Shown in pieces: positions 32,892-41,624 of a stretch of DNA of 64,000 nt. How positions within the stretch are numbered: the stretch's first letter is position 1; the number at the start of each line of letters is the position of its first letter. The stretch lies in the NCBI GenBank assembly GCA_044355095.1, contig JBIKYT010000004.1:12651-76650 (forward strand), read 5' to 3'. Position numbers and translations under genes: made by a program. Source of the DNA: Casp-actino8 sp044355095. Its GTDB lineage: Bacteria > Actinomycetota > Acidimicrobiia > Acidimicrobiales > Ilumatobacteraceae. The notes beneath the pieces are model-generated. The model saw only the letters and a list, made by a program, of their open reading frames with translations, was not told the DNA's origin and searched no databases.

Positions 32892-33842
32892 CTAATTCAA
32901 TGTCAGTAGATCGACCCAAAATTCATCAGGGACAGCTTGAAAAGCGAAGGCGATGTCCTCGCTTATTTCGCTTGATGTTCGAGCACCAATCACTATTGAT
33001 GAAACAGCGGGGTGCCGTAGTCCGAACTGCACGGCTACCTGTGGCAGCGAAACCCCATGAGTTTGTGCGAGCACAGAAATAGCTTGTGCTTTCTCAAGGA
33101 TCCCAGGCGTGGCTTCAACGTAGTCAAAGGTTTTGTTCTTTGCTGGATTAGCAAGAAGGCCACTATTGAAAATTCCGCCCAGTACAACTCCAATATTTGC
33201 TTCACTGCAGAGGTGCAGCAATTCACTGGACGATGCATTGTCAAGCACCGTGTATCGCCCCGCTAGCAGCAAACAGTCAAGGTCAACCTCGTGAACAAAC
33301 CGAACGAGCGCGCTTGTCTGGTTCATTCCACAGCCGACCGCTTTGATCACGCCTTCATCTCGCAATTTCACAAGAGTAGGAAAGGCTTCGCTGATAGCCC
33401 AATCTTCATGGTCATCTGGATCATGAACATGAACAACATCGAGATAATCAACGTTAAGACGCTTCAGACTTTCATCAATTGAGGTCAGCACCGCATCACG
33501 GCTGTAATCAAAAATGGGTTCGAGTTTCGGAACGTTTCTAAAGATTGAAGGTGAGATCTGTTTGATTGGATCTCGCAAAAGTCGCCCTACTTTGCTTGCC
33601 AACACATATTCATTGCGTGGATATTTTGCCAACGCCTTACCCAAGCGAATCTCTGACAACCCGTGACCGTACAGCGGCGCAGTATCAAAGAATCGAACTC
33701 CACCTTCCCATGCAGCATCAACTGTGGCTTGAACGTCTTCGTCGGATACTTCTGTAAACAGATTTCCAAAGGGAGCACATCCAAGCCCAATTCGTGTCAC
33801 CGAAGGTCCATGTTGCCCAAGTTGTCGTGTCTCGATGCTCAC
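32892..33842 (-). CDS. Aldo/keto reductase (L-fucose/D-threo-aldose dehydrogenase type)
   Basis: A 316-aa NAD(P)-dependent TIM-barrel enzyme. The catalytic Tyr is in FDTAPLYGHGLSE, Lys in LASKVGRLL, and His in VVHVHDPDD. The sequence suits the sugar-1-dehydrogenase branch of the family. Its gene lies 3 nt after an L-fuconate dehydratase gene, supporting oxidation of L-fucose (or D-arabinose) to the lactone as the first step of a non-phosphorylating pathway. Confidence 0.82.
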   Translation of the reverse strand: MSIETRQLGQHGPSVTRIGLGCAPFGNLFTEVSDEDVQATVDAAWEGGVRFFDTAPLYGHGLSEIRLGKALAKYPRNEYVLASKVGRLLRDPIKQISPSIFRNVPKLEPIFDYSRDAVLTSIDESLKRLNVDYLDVVHVHDPDDHEDWAISEAFPTLVKLRDEGVIKAVGCGMNQTSALVRFVHEVDLDCLLLAGRYTVLDNASSSELLHLCSEANIGVVLGGIFNSGLLANPAKNKTFDYVEATPGILEKAQAISVLAQTHGVSLPQVAVQFGLRHPAVSSIVIGARTSSEISEDIAFAFQAVPDEFWVDLLTLN

Positions 33843-33845
33843 AAA

Positions 33846-35138
33846 CTAGTCACGCCACTCAGCACCGTTGGGGTAACTCAACATTTCAATTGACTCTTGT
33901 TTCATTTCAATTGAGTAACCCGGGGCTTGAGGTAATAGATAGTGACCGTTTCGCATTTGGATGGGATCAACAAAATGTTCGTGCAGATGTGAGGCGTATT
34001 CAGTGGTTCGGTCTTCAAGCGAAGCACTGACGCTTAAATAATCAATGATCGAAATGTGCTGTACGTATTCGCATAAACCAAGTCCACCCGCATGAGGACA
34101 GACTGGAATGTTTCTTGCAGCAGCCAAGAGTAAAACTGCTAGCACCTCATTAAGTCCACCCAAACGACATGCATCAATTTGCGCGTAGTCAATTGCCTCG
34201 GCTTGAAGAAGTTGTTTGAAAATCAAACGATTAGCGGCGTGTTCTCCCGTCGCAACTCCAATGGGCTTCACGCCTCGCCTAATGGCGGCATGTCCCAAGA
34301 TGTCATCAGGGTGAGTTGGCTCTTCGATCCAGCGCAGACCGTAGGGCTGCAATTGATTACTCCACTCAATGGCCTGATTGACATCCCAAACCTGATTCGC
34401 GTCGGCCATCAGTTGACGGCCATCACCGATTTCTTCCCGCATCACTTCACAGCGGCGCATATCTGATGCCACATCAATACCCACTTTGGTCTTAAAGCTG
34501 TTCCAACCATCGGCGATTGAACTTCGACAAAGGTCGCGTACCTTCTCTTCGGGATATCCAAGCCACCCAGCCGATGTGATGTACGCCGGGTATCCATTTT
34601 CTTCTAGATGCGCTAGTCGCTGTTGCTGACCAACTCGAGCCTTCGTCAGCATGTCTAATGCGCGCACTTCATCTACCTCGTCGCGCAGGTATCGAAAATC
34701 GATGCAGTCAACGAATTGGGCTGGTTCCATATCAGAAACCAATTTCCAAACCGGAACACCGCTTTCTTTGGCCCATAGATCCCAAACTGCATTGACTAGC
34801 GCGGCTGTTGCCAAATGAATAACGCCTTTATCTGGACCAAGCCATCGAAGTTGCGAATGATTCGTCACCTGTCGCCAAAACGCACCCATATTGTCAACGA
34901 TGTCCGACAGATTGCGACCCACCACCAACGTCGACAATGCTTCGATCGCGGCACAACACAGCTCGTTACCCTGGCCAATCGTGAATGTCATCCCATGACC
35001 TTGATGAAGGCCATCGGTATGCAAAATCACATACGCAGCCGAGTAGTCAGGATCGGGGTGATTGGCATCAGATCCTGCCAATGTCCGCGAAGTACGGGCT
35101 CGAAGGTCATGAGTTGAGGCTGACAGGATGCGGGTCAT
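33846..35138 (-). CDS. L-fuconate dehydratase (enolase superfamily)
   Basis: About 430 aa of the mandelate racemase/enolase fold. The KxK motif is FKTKVG; metal ligands are in MADANQVW, WIEEPTHPDD and IGVATGEHAA; the general acid His is in VCPHAGGLGL. Full-length similarity to L-fuconate dehydratase is evident (the TIGQGNELCCAA and HSQLRWLGPDKGV segments). ATG 35138 (MTRILSAST) is chosen over 35156. It converts L-fuconate to 2-keto-3-deoxy-L-fuconate. Confidence 0.9.
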   Translation of the reverse strand: MTRILSASTHDLRARTSRTLAGSDANHPDPDYSAAYVILHTDGLHQGHGMTFTIGQGNELCCAAIEALSTLVVGRNLSDIVDNMGAFWRQVTNHSQLRWLGPDKGVIHLATAALVNAVWDLWAKESGVPVWKLVSDMEPAQFVDCIDFRYLRDEVDEVRALDMLTKARVGQQQRLAHLEENGYPAYITSAGWLGYPEEKVRDLCRSSIADGWNSFKTKVGIDVASDMRRCEVMREEIGDGRQLMADANQVWDVNQAIEWSNQLQPYGLRWIEEPTHPDDILGHAAIRRGVKPIGVATGEHAANRLIFKQLLQAEAIDYAQIDACRLGGLNEVLAVLLLAAARNIPVCPHAGGLGLCEYVQHISIIDYLSVSASLEDRTTEYASHLHEHFVDPIQMRNGHYLLPQAPGYSIEMKQESIEMLSYPNGAEWRD

Positions 35139-35161
35139 TACCGCCAACCATAACAATTGCC

Positions 35162-35173
35162 GTCTATATGGAC
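35162..35173. promoter_or_regulatory. Near-palindrome in the fuconate dehydratase / SDR divergent region
   Basis: GTCTATATGGAC is a palindrome with one mismatched pair, placed 23 nt before the dehydratase start and 46 nt before the SDR start. A candidate operator for coordinate control of both directions. Confidence 0.35.
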
Positions 35174-35219
35174 AATACTTAGATCACTCGCCCGTTTCGG
35201 TGGCGACTAAGGAGGCATC

Positions 35220-35924
35220 ATGACGCAGCGCATTGTCGTTATCACTGGTTCGGCGGGCGGCATCGGCACCGCTATGAGTAACCGCTTTGCCAAAAATGGC
35301 GACATCGTTATTGGGCTGGACCTCGCTCATGGCTTTGACCTCACGCAACCACAACATTGCCAGGATGCAATTGACAAAGTCATCGCCGAGCATGGTCAAA
35401 TCGATGTGCTGTGCAACAACGCTGGTATCAGCAGCGTTGGTGACGTGGTTGATTCAACTCTCGACGACTGGCAGCGTGTTTTCGCAGTCAATGTTTTCGG
35501 TATTGCCAACATGTCGCGCGCCGCACTACCCCACATGCGCAAGCGAAGTTCTGGATTTATCGTGAACACTTGCTCAATTGCGGCAACTGTTGGCCTCGTT
35601 GAACGAGCCGTATATTCGGCTTCAAAAGGAGCCGTACTTTCTCTCACCAAGGCCATGGCTGCAGATGAAATTGCACACAACATTCGAGTCAATTGCATTT
35701 CTCCAGGCACCGTCTCAAGCCCGTGGGTCGAGCGACTCGTTGCGACAACGCCAGATCCAAGTCAGACAATGGAGTCATTACGCAAGCGTCAACCAATGGG
35801 TCGCCTTGTTGAATGCGAAGAAGTTGCTGAAGCGGTTTTCTATTTGGCTTCGCCGAGTAATTTCACAACTGGCATGGAACTGCTCATTGACGGCGGAATT
35901 TCCGGCGTGCGAATTGTTCAATAG
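35220..35924 (+). CDS. SDR oxidoreductase, probable 2-keto-3-deoxy-L-fuconate dehydrogenase
   Basis: A 234-aa short-chain dehydrogenase. The cofactor motif is GSAGGIG, with NNAG, catalytic Ser in CSIAAT and YSASK. An ideal AAGGAGG lies about 4 nt upstream of ATG 35220. Divergent from fuconate dehydratase; together with the aldo/keto reductase these three form the oxidative L-fucose route known from Xanthomonas-type pathways. The substrate is inferred from context only. Confidence 0.78.
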   Translation: MTQRIVVITGSAGGIGTAMSNRFAKNGDIVIGLDLAHGFDLTQPQHCQDAIDKVIAEHGQIDVLCNNAGISSVGDVVDSTLDDWQRVFAVNVFGIANMSRAALPHMRKRSSGFIVNTCSIAATVGLVERAVYSASKGAVLSLTKAMAADEIAHNIRVNCISPGTVSSPWVERLVATTPDPSQTMESLRKRQPMGRLVECEEVAEAVFYLASPSNFTTGMELLIDGGISGVRIVQ

Positions 35925-35932
35925 GCAAATAC

Positions 35933-37027
35933 ATGACTTTGCGCATTGCACTAGTTGGTGGCCCAATGTATGACCACCTCTATTCAGTTTTTGATGAGTA
36001 TGACGTTGAAGTGATTGTTCACGATGATCATCCAACTTTGAATCGCAAAGTTGCAGAAATGCTCGAAGCCGGTCAACGAATCGATCTTGTATCAACTCAT
36101 TCGAAATATGCTCCTTCGCAGGCAAGTTGGTTGCAACCACTTGATTCGCTCATGAGTAAATCGTCAATTGAGCAACTCGCCCCACTTGCAGTTGATCTGT
36201 GCCGTTACCAAACAGATCTACTAACAATTCCACGACTCATTGATGTGCGCATTACATGGCTTCGTTCAGACCGAGTTGAAGCGACACCAACAACGTGGGA
36301 TGACCTAATTGCTGGCCCAGTCCAGTTTGGATTCCCCGGAAAAGAATCAGGACTTTTCGGAACCTTCTACGAAATGGTCGTGGGCGCAGGTGGTCGTATC
36401 TTTGATGATGAGGAGCGACCTTGCTTCAATTCTGATGAATCAGTTCAAGCCATTGAGATGTTGAATGCACTCGCCCAGAAAACTTCCGCCGATTTACCTA
36501 ACTGGCACTATGACCAAGTTGATCAGGCACTTCTGAATGGGACGACCGATGCGTCGGGTGCATGGCCGGGCGCATGGGGCTCAATCAATTCATCTGATTT
36601 GGCTCTAGTTCTACGCCCTCATCGCTATCCATCAGGAGCAAAGCGATGGGTCAGCTACGCGGGTTGTCATTCATGGGGAATTCCAACAACCTGCGCAGAC
36701 CTTGATGGGGCAACAGCCCTACTCCACCGTCTGACATCAATTGAAGTTCATAGCCTCGATGCGAGTGGCGGAAACATGTGCGCCAACGTTGAAGCACTTG
36801 CACAAGTGACTCCAGTCAATGACATAGATCAACAGCGTTTAGCCATCACTCGTGAAACAATCAATGAAGCGATGATCACATATCCATCACACGTTCGCTT
36901 CCCCGAAGTGGAAGATGCCGGTTGGATGTTGATTAACGAAACTCTCCGTGGCCAGCGATCACCACAAGATGCTGTTCAAACATTGCAACAGGTGGCCATG
37001 AAAGTTTTTACCACCGACAGAAGTTAA
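35933..37027 (+). CDS. ABC-type sugar-binding-like protein lacking a signal peptide
   Basis: A 364-aa protein with the periplasmic binding protein fold of SBP type 1/8 families (TTWDDLIAGPVQFGFPGKES, ASGAWPGAWGSI, GCHSWGIPTTC). It begins MTLRIALVGGPMYDHLYSV directly with a beta strand; no signal peptide or lipobox is present. No permease or ATPase genes adjoin. It starts 8 nt after the SDR gene, so it is in the fucose operon. It may be a cytosolic sensor, or exported by another route. Confidence 0.65.
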   Translation: MTLRIALVGGPMYDHLYSVFDEYDVEVIVHDDHPTLNRKVAEMLEAGQRIDLVSTHSKYAPSQASWLQPLDSLMSKSSIEQLAPLAVDLCRYQTDLLTIPRLIDVRITWLRSDRVEATPTTWDDLIAGPVQFGFPGKESGLFGTFYEMVVGAGGRIFDDEERPCFNSDESVQAIEMLNALAQKTSADLPNWHYDQVDQALLNGTTDASGAWPGAWGSINSSDLALVLRPHRYPSGAKRWVSYAGCHSWGIPTTCADLDGATALLHRLTSIEVHSLDASGGNMCANVEALAQVTPVNDIDQQRLAITRETINEAMITYPSHVRFPEVEDAGWMLINETLRGQRSPQDAVQTLQQVAMKVFTTDRS

Positions 37028-37028
37028 T

Positions 37029-37457
37029 TCACGAAGGGCAACACACGTTGCCGCCTGATTCTTGCTGACGACCGAGCGAAAGATTGGCGAACTGTTCAAC
37101 ATCAGAGTGCTTGACGTAAAACTCCCACTTATGTCCGTCCACTCCGTCAACCCAAGTTTCAGTTTTTTCCGCAAAACAACATTGGGTGTCGTCTATTCCG
37201 GTTGTCTCTAAGCCGGCAGCTCGTAAACGCTTATCGGCTTCAACCACCTCTTCGGCCGTGTCGGTCTCGACTCCTAGATGATTGATCGTGCCGTGCTCGC
37301 CACCTTTTTCAAAAATGACCAACTTCAGCGGCGGATCGACAATCGCCCAATTTGCATACCCTGGCTTGACCTTGAGCGGCTCTGTATTGAACATCTTTGT
37401 GTAGAAGTCAATGGCTTCTTCTAGGTTGTCAACGTTGAGTGCAAGTTGTAAACGCAT
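37029..37457 (-). CDS. ArsI/CadI-family glyoxalase-fold protein
   Basis: A 142-aa vicinal-oxygen-chelate protein. It begins MRLQLALNVDNLEEAIDFYTK; the metal-site His is in INHLGVET, followed by the diagnostic DTQCCFAEKTETWV and a WEFY strand with Glu. The C-terminus ends in a Cys pair. The family includes C-As lyase ArsI and cadmium-induced CadI. ATG 37457 is chosen because the upstream extension of the open frame crosses the divergent gene. Confidence 0.82.
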   Translation of the reverse strand: MRLQLALNVDNLEEAIDFYTKMFNTEPLKVKPGYANWAIVDPPLKLVIFEKGGEHGTINHLGVETDTAEEVVEADKRLRAAGLETTGIDDTQCCFAEKTETWVDGVDGHKWEFYVKHSDVEQFANLSLGRQQESGGNVCCPS

Positions 37458-37499
37458 ACTCCATTCATAGCACCCACAGAAGTCGTGGCATACTGCCAT

Positions 37500-38141
37500 A
37501 TGACCTTTCTTCAGTCTGATACCGAAGTTGTACGGGCTTATCTTCAGTTTCGTACACGAGTAGTGGGTCTCATTCGTGAGATTCCCGAGTCGCAAGCGTC
37601 TTTGTCAGTTCCGCTTTGCCCAGATTGGGAAGTCAGCGGTTTGATTTCGCACATCGTCGGAGTCCCTGAGGACATCTTGGCGGGTCGGATGGAAGGCGTG
37701 ACAACTGATGCCTGGACTCAATCTCAAGTTGATCGCCACGAAGGTGAATCACTTTCCCAACTCGCCGACGCACTTCTCGCAACGGGGACCGAATTTGATG
37801 TTCTACTGCCCCACATTCCGAGTCCTATTAATTCGCAAATGATGATGGACGCAGTCACCCACGAACACGACTTGCGCCACGCGGTTGGACGGGCCGGTGC
37901 ACAAGATTCTTTGGCAGTCAACGTTGCCCTCGGCTGGCTTCTCCATATGGTCGAAGGAAAAGCCCCGGGCCGAGCCCAAGAACTCGTTGATTCGGGAGTC
38001 TCGCGTTTTGAGCTCATGCGCAGTCTGGCTGGTCGCAGGTCCGTCGAACAAATGAAACAACTTGGTTTAGATGGTGATCAAATCAAATTGCTTCTCCAAG
38101 GAACTCCCTTGCGTGTGCCAACCACCGCTATCGAAATCTAA
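37500..38141 (+). CDS. Mycothiol-dependent maleylpyruvate isomerase-like (DinB fold) protein
   Basis: A 213-aa four-helix-bundle protein. It has the N-terminal segment CPDWEVSGLISHIVG and the second and third His in THEHDLRHAV, the metal triad of the DinB/MDMPI fold. Enzymes of this type use mycothiol, consistent with an actinobacterium. ATG 37500 is 42 nt from the divergent ArsI-like gene. Substrate unknown. Confidence 0.78.
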   Translation: MTFLQSDTEVVRAYLQFRTRVVGLIREIPESQASLSVPLCPDWEVSGLISHIVGVPEDILAGRMEGVTTDAWTQSQVDRHEGESLSQLADALLATGTEFDVLLPHIPSPINSQMMMDAVTHEHDLRHAVGRAGAQDSLAVNVALGWLLHMVEGKAPGRAQELVDSGVSRFELMRSLAGRRSVEQMKQLGLDGDQIKLLLQGTPLRVPTTAIEI

Positions 38142-38145
38142 ACCT

Positions 38146-38200
38146 GTGATTCTGGTGCAGATTTGTTGCGAATTGTGCAACGATTCTGCACCAGAATCAC
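38146..38200. terminator. Long nested hairpin after the MDMPI-like gene
   Basis: Perfect 16-bp arms (38146-38161 with 38185-38200, starting GTGATTCTGG) enclose an inner GTTGC/GCAAC stem (38165-38169, 38177-38181). It begins 4 nt after the stop. No T tract follows. The layout matches the hairpins at 12036 and 12095. Confidence 0.6.
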
Positions 38201-38240
38201 GATGGTTCGTTATTGTTGATAGGTATTCCAAGGGGGACAG

Positions 38241-38786
38241 ATGAACGGCAAAGCAACGTTTACTCGATTTGAAGATTCAACGAAAGCCGAGTGGGACGAA
38301 ATCATGCAATGCATGAAACACACCCAGTCTCTTGTTCCTGATCGCATCCTTGAACAACTGCGTCATCTCGCAAGTGATGATGGTGGTTTTCCGGTGTCAC
38401 GGCTTGAGCACTCGCTGCAAACTGCAACACGAGCCCTGCGCGGTGGGGAAAAAGATGAGTACGTCGCGTGTGCCCTCATCCACGACATCGGTGACACTCT
38501 GTCTCCTTACAACCACCCAGCCATTGCCTCCGCCATCGTGAAGCCTTTCGTGAGCGAAGCAAATCACTGGATGGTCGAACACCACGGCATTTTCCAGGGC
38601 TACTACTTCTGGCATCACCTTGGCCTTGATCGCAATACTCGCGATGCGTTCCGCGACAATCCGCATTACGAATACACCGAAGAGTTTTGCGCCAAGTACG
38701 ACCAAGTGGCCTTTGACCCCGAATACAAAAGCGAGTCACTGGAGTTTTTTGAACCCCTGATCAGGGCAACTTTCTCAGGGCGATAA
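38241..38786 (+). CDS. HD-domain protein (PhnZ/MIOX-like)
   Basis: A 181-aa protein of the HD superfamily. Metal ligands are visible in LEHSLQTATRA, ALIHDIGD, YNHPAIA and VEHHGIFQGYYFWHHLG. The pattern fits the mixed-valent di-iron oxygenase-like branch that includes PhnZ more than phosphohydrolases, but the substrate is unknown. The start ATG 38241 follows a purine-rich AAGGGGG (38229-38235). Confidence 0.72.
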   Translation: MNGKATFTRFEDSTKAEWDEIMQCMKHTQSLVPDRILEQLRHLASDDGGFPVSRLEHSLQTATRALRGGEKDEYVACALIHDIGDTLSPYNHPAIASAIVKPFVSEANHWMVEHHGIFQGYYFWHHLGLDRNTRDAFRDNPHYEYTEEFCAKYDQVAFDPEYKSESLEFFEPLIRATFSGR

Positions 38787-38796
38787 ATACAAATGA

Positions 38797-38821
38797 CGAT
38801 TAGTCAATAATTGACTAATCG
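38797..38821. promoter_or_regulatory. Perfect 12-bp palindrome at the mod operon promoter
   Basis: CGATTAGTCAAT (38797-38808), a 1-nt centre, and its complement (38810-38821). The right arm contains TTGACT (38811-38816), a good -35 box, with GATAAC (38833-38838) 16 nt on as -10. A repressor binding here would block the modA promoter; the PadR gene at the end of the operon is the natural candidate. Confidence 0.7.
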
Positions 38822-38846
38822 GTCAATCCACAGATAACTTGAACCC

Positions 38847-39605
38847 ATGTTCGGTCGCAGAGTGCTCATCGTTGCTTTGATTCCGCTCATCTTCTTAGCG
38901 GCCTGCTCTTCATCATCGGAATCACAACAGCAGACCACTCTCAACGTCTATGCGGCATCGTCTCTTGCTACGCCGTTTGCCTACGCCGGCCTTGCTTACG
39001 AAAAAGAACATCCAGGTGTGAAGGTGCAGTTCAATCTGGGAGCTTCTTCCGATTTGGCACGCTTTGTACAAGAGGGTGCACCTGCCGATGTTTTCGCATC
39101 TGCTGATGTGGCAAACATGGACAAAGTTGAATCGGAAGATTTGCTTGCCTCCTCGTCCGTCGTTTTCGCTACTACCTATCTCGAGATCATTGTCGAAAAA
39201 GGCAATCCCCTCAACATCTCATCACTACAAGACCTCACTGATTCTGATCTGATTTTTGTAACCACCAATCCTGAAGTTCCGATCGGCAAGTACACCGCCG
39301 AGGTATTTGACAAAGCCAGCCTCACAGTCACCCCGGATTCTCTTGAAAGCAACGTCAAAGGAATCATGCTCAAAGTTGCTGGAGGCGAAGCTGACGCTGG
39401 AATCGTGTACCACTCTGAAGTCATTGCTTCAGATGGTCAAGTTGAGGGAGTCAAAATTCCGACTGAATTCAACATCGTGGCTGAATTTCCAATAGGCATC
39501 ATCAAGAATTCTGCAAATAAGCAAGAGGCACAAAGGTTTATTGATTACTTGTTGTCATCTGAAGGTCAGTCACTTCTCACTCAATATGGTTTTCAAACTC
39601 CATGA
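38847..39605 (+). CDS. modA: Molybdate ABC transporter substrate-binding lipoprotein
   Basis: A 252-aa lipoprotein. The signal peptide ends in the lipobox LIFLAAC. The mature part starts LNVYAASSLATPF and contains FNLGASSDLARFVQEGAPADVFASAD, with the Ser/Asp oxyanion ligands typical of ModA, and VPIGKYTAE plus GGEADAGIVYHSE. It captures molybdate (or tungstate) for the permease encoded by the overlapping next gene. Confidence 0.92.
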   Translation: MFGRRVLIVALIPLIFLAACSSSSESQQQTTLNVYAASSLATPFAYAGLAYEKEHPGVKVQFNLGASSDLARFVQEGAPADVFASADVANMDKVESEDLLASSSVVFATTYLEIIVEKGNPLNISSLQDLTDSDLIFVTTNPEVPIGKYTAEVFDKASLTVTPDSLESNVKGIMLKVAGGEADAGIVYHSEVIASDGQVEGVKIPTEFNIVAEFPIGIIKNSANKQEAQRFIDYLLSSEGQSLLTQYGFQTP

Positions 39606-40420
39606 GACAATCACCGCGTCATCGCCAAAAACTTCCATTGCCAATCTTGGCGATCGCATTATTGGCTGTTGCTTTCATTCTTTCGCCATTTATCGGTTTG
39701 TTATGGCGCACCCCCTGGAGCAAATTCACTGACATCGTTGTGAAGCAAGAAATTCGAGACGCTTTATGGCTGTCATTGAAAACATCGTTATTGACGGCAA
39801 TCCTCTGCGTCATATTCGGTGTTCCACTCGCATGGCTCTTGGCCCGTGTGAATTTTCCTGGGCGTCGATTTATTCGCGCTTTGATGACTCTGTCAATGGT
39901 TCTTCCTCCTGTCGTTGGTGGCATCGCGCTGCTCTATACATTCGGTCGACGTGGCCTCATCGGCCAATACCTCGATAGTTGGTTTGGTATTCGCTTACCC
40001 TTCACAACTTCTGCTGTCGTCATGGCGCAATGTTTTGTCGCGATGCCCTTTTTGGTCCTCTCAGTTGAAGCAGGATTGCGTCAACTTGACACACGATTTG
40101 AAGATGTCGCCCGAACCCTTGGAGGTTCACGGTGGTATGTGTTTCGCCGTGTCACCCTTCCCAGTATCAAACCAAGTCTCATTGCTGGTCTAGTGCTCGC
40201 TTGGGCACGTGCGCTCGGAGAATTCGGAGCCACCATCACTTTTGCTGGCAACTTGCCGGGCACGACGCAGACCATGCCACTTGCCACGTACGCCGCACTT
40301 GATTCAAATCCTGAATCAGCCTTGATTCTTTCTCTCGTCATGGTCGCGGTTGCTTTTTCAATTCTGATCGCGCTCAGAGATCGTTGGTTGGGCCGCGCAG
40401 ATCAGGGGCTTGCGCTATGA
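39602..40420 (+). CDS. modB: Molybdate ABC transporter permease
   Basis: A 272-aa permease with six membrane helices. The EAA loop (VEAGLRQLDTRFEDVARTLGGSRW, split by helix) and ALGEFGATITFAGNLPGTTQTMPLATY are typical of ModB. The start overlaps modA by ATGA and the stop overlaps modC likewise. Confidence 0.92.
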   Translation: MRQSPRHRQKLPLPILAIALLAVAFILSPFIGLLWRTPWSKFTDIVVKQEIRDALWLSLKTSLLTAILCVIFGVPLAWLLARVNFPGRRFIRALMTLSMVLPPVVGGIALLYTFGRRGLIGQYLDSWFGIRLPFTTSAVVMAQCFVAMPFLVLSVEAGLRQLDTRFEDVARTLGGSRWYVFRRVTLPSIKPSLIAGLVLAWARALGEFGATITFAGNLPGTTQTMPLATYAALDSNPESALILSLVMVAVAFSILIALRDRWLGRADQGLAL

Positions 40421-41100
40421 CACTTGATACGCGCTTCGCTCTTGAGCGTGGGTCTTTTGAACTCAATGTTGATCTCTCATTCAACGAGGGTGAGGTTGTC
40501 GCAATCATGGGGCCGAATGGATCGGGTAAATCAACATTTCTTCATGGCATCGCTGGCTTGCTCCCTGTGACCTCAGGATCTTTAATCCTCGACAACCAAA
40601 CATTGGACGAAGCAACGAAAGAGGTTTTCGTCGATCCCACTCAACGACCGGTCGGCATTGTCTTTCAGGGCGGACTTCTTTTTGAGACCATGACCGTTCT
40701 TGAGAACATCATTTTCGGACTGCGCGCTCGCAAGATCAAGCGAACAGATGCAGTAGCTCAGGCCCAACCATTGATCAATCAATTTGAACTGGCTGAACTT
40801 CTTGAGCGCTATCCACGCGAACTCAGTGGCGGGCAGGCGCAACGAGTCGCTATTGCGCGGGCTTTAATCACCGCCCCCAAGGTCTTATTGCTTGATGAAC
40901 CCATGTCTGGTCTTGACACCACAACACGACAGCTCGTACGCGCCGAGTTTCGCGAAGTTCTCGCTGGCTTTGCCGGATATCGAATTCTGGTGACCCATGA
41001 TGTAGATGACGCGCTTTCAATGGCTGATCGAATCATTGAACTTGACCAAGGAAAAGTTATTTGGGACGGACCCACATCTGATCACCGAGGAAAGTTATGA
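40417..41100 (+). CDS. modC: Molybdate ABC transporter ATP-binding protein, short form
   Basis: A 227-aa ATPase. Walker A GPNGSGKST, signature LSGGQAQRVAIARAL, Walker B LLLDEPMSGLD and the switch His in VTHDVDDAL are intact. It ends after the ATPase domain; the C-terminal TOBE/molbindin regulatory domain of many ModC proteins is missing. ATG 40417 overlaps the modB stop. Gene order A-B-C with 4-nt overlaps shows tight coupling. Confidence 0.88.
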   Translation: MTLDTRFALERGSFELNVDLSFNEGEVVAIMGPNGSGKSTFLHGIAGLLPVTSGSLILDNQTLDEATKEVFVDPTQRPVGIVFQGGLLFETMTVLENIIFGLRARKIKRTDAVAQAQPLINQFELAELLERYPRELSGGQAQRVAIARALITAPKVLLLDEPMSGLDTTTRQLVRAEFREVLAGFAGYRILVTHDVDDALSMADRIIELDQGKVIWDGPTSDHRGKL

Positions 41101-41624
41101 GTCGCCAAGCCCGCGAGTCACATGATCTTCTTCTAGGCGAATGGGCATGTCTTGGCTTGTTATACAAAAAGCCGTCGCATGGTTTTGCCATTGCAGCGCG
41201 CTTAAAGCCTGAATCCGACATTGGTCGTATTTGGTCTTTGACTCGTCCGCTCACCTACCGTGCACTCGAACAACTCCAAGTGCACGGTTACATAGAACAA
41301 TCTGGCGAAGAGGTTGGCTTAGCCGGCGGCAATCGAACCTTACTCTCCGTCACCAAAACTGGTCGAGCGATCTTTCGAACATGGATCAATACGCCGGTGG
41401 TTCACTTGCGAGACATGCGTAGCGAGTTACTTCTCAAACTTGCTTTGGCTGCTGAATGCGGAATTGACATTGCAGACATGTTGAAGACTCAACGCAAAAA
41501 CATCAAAACTCTGCAACGAAATATTGAAAGCAACATTGGAGACAGCGGCAAAAACGATGCTGTGCTGGTTTGGCGTCGCGAAATCGCCGAAGCAGCTCTG
41601 CGCTTCATTGACTCAATCAAGTAG
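41097..41624 (+). CDS. PadR-family transcriptional regulator
   Basis: A 175-aa regulator. The winged HTH (GEWACLGLLYKKPSHGFAIA, then LTYRALEQLQVHGYIE) and a helical C-terminus (FRTWINTPVVHLRDMRSELLLKL) fit PadR. It overlaps modC by 4 nt, so it is the fourth gene of the mod operon, and is the best candidate to bind the palindrome at 38797-38821. No metal-binding motif is evident, so the inducer is unclear. It overlaps the convergent pirin gene by 12 nt. Confidence 0.8.
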   Translation: MSRQARESHDLLLGEWACLGLLYKKPSHGFAIAARLKPESDIGRIWSLTRPLTYRALEQLQVHGYIEQSGEEVGLAGGNRTLLSVTKTGRAIFRTWINTPVVHLRDMRSELLLKLALAAECGIDIADMLKTQRKNIKTLQRNIESNIGDSGKNDAVLVWRREIAEAALRFIDSIK

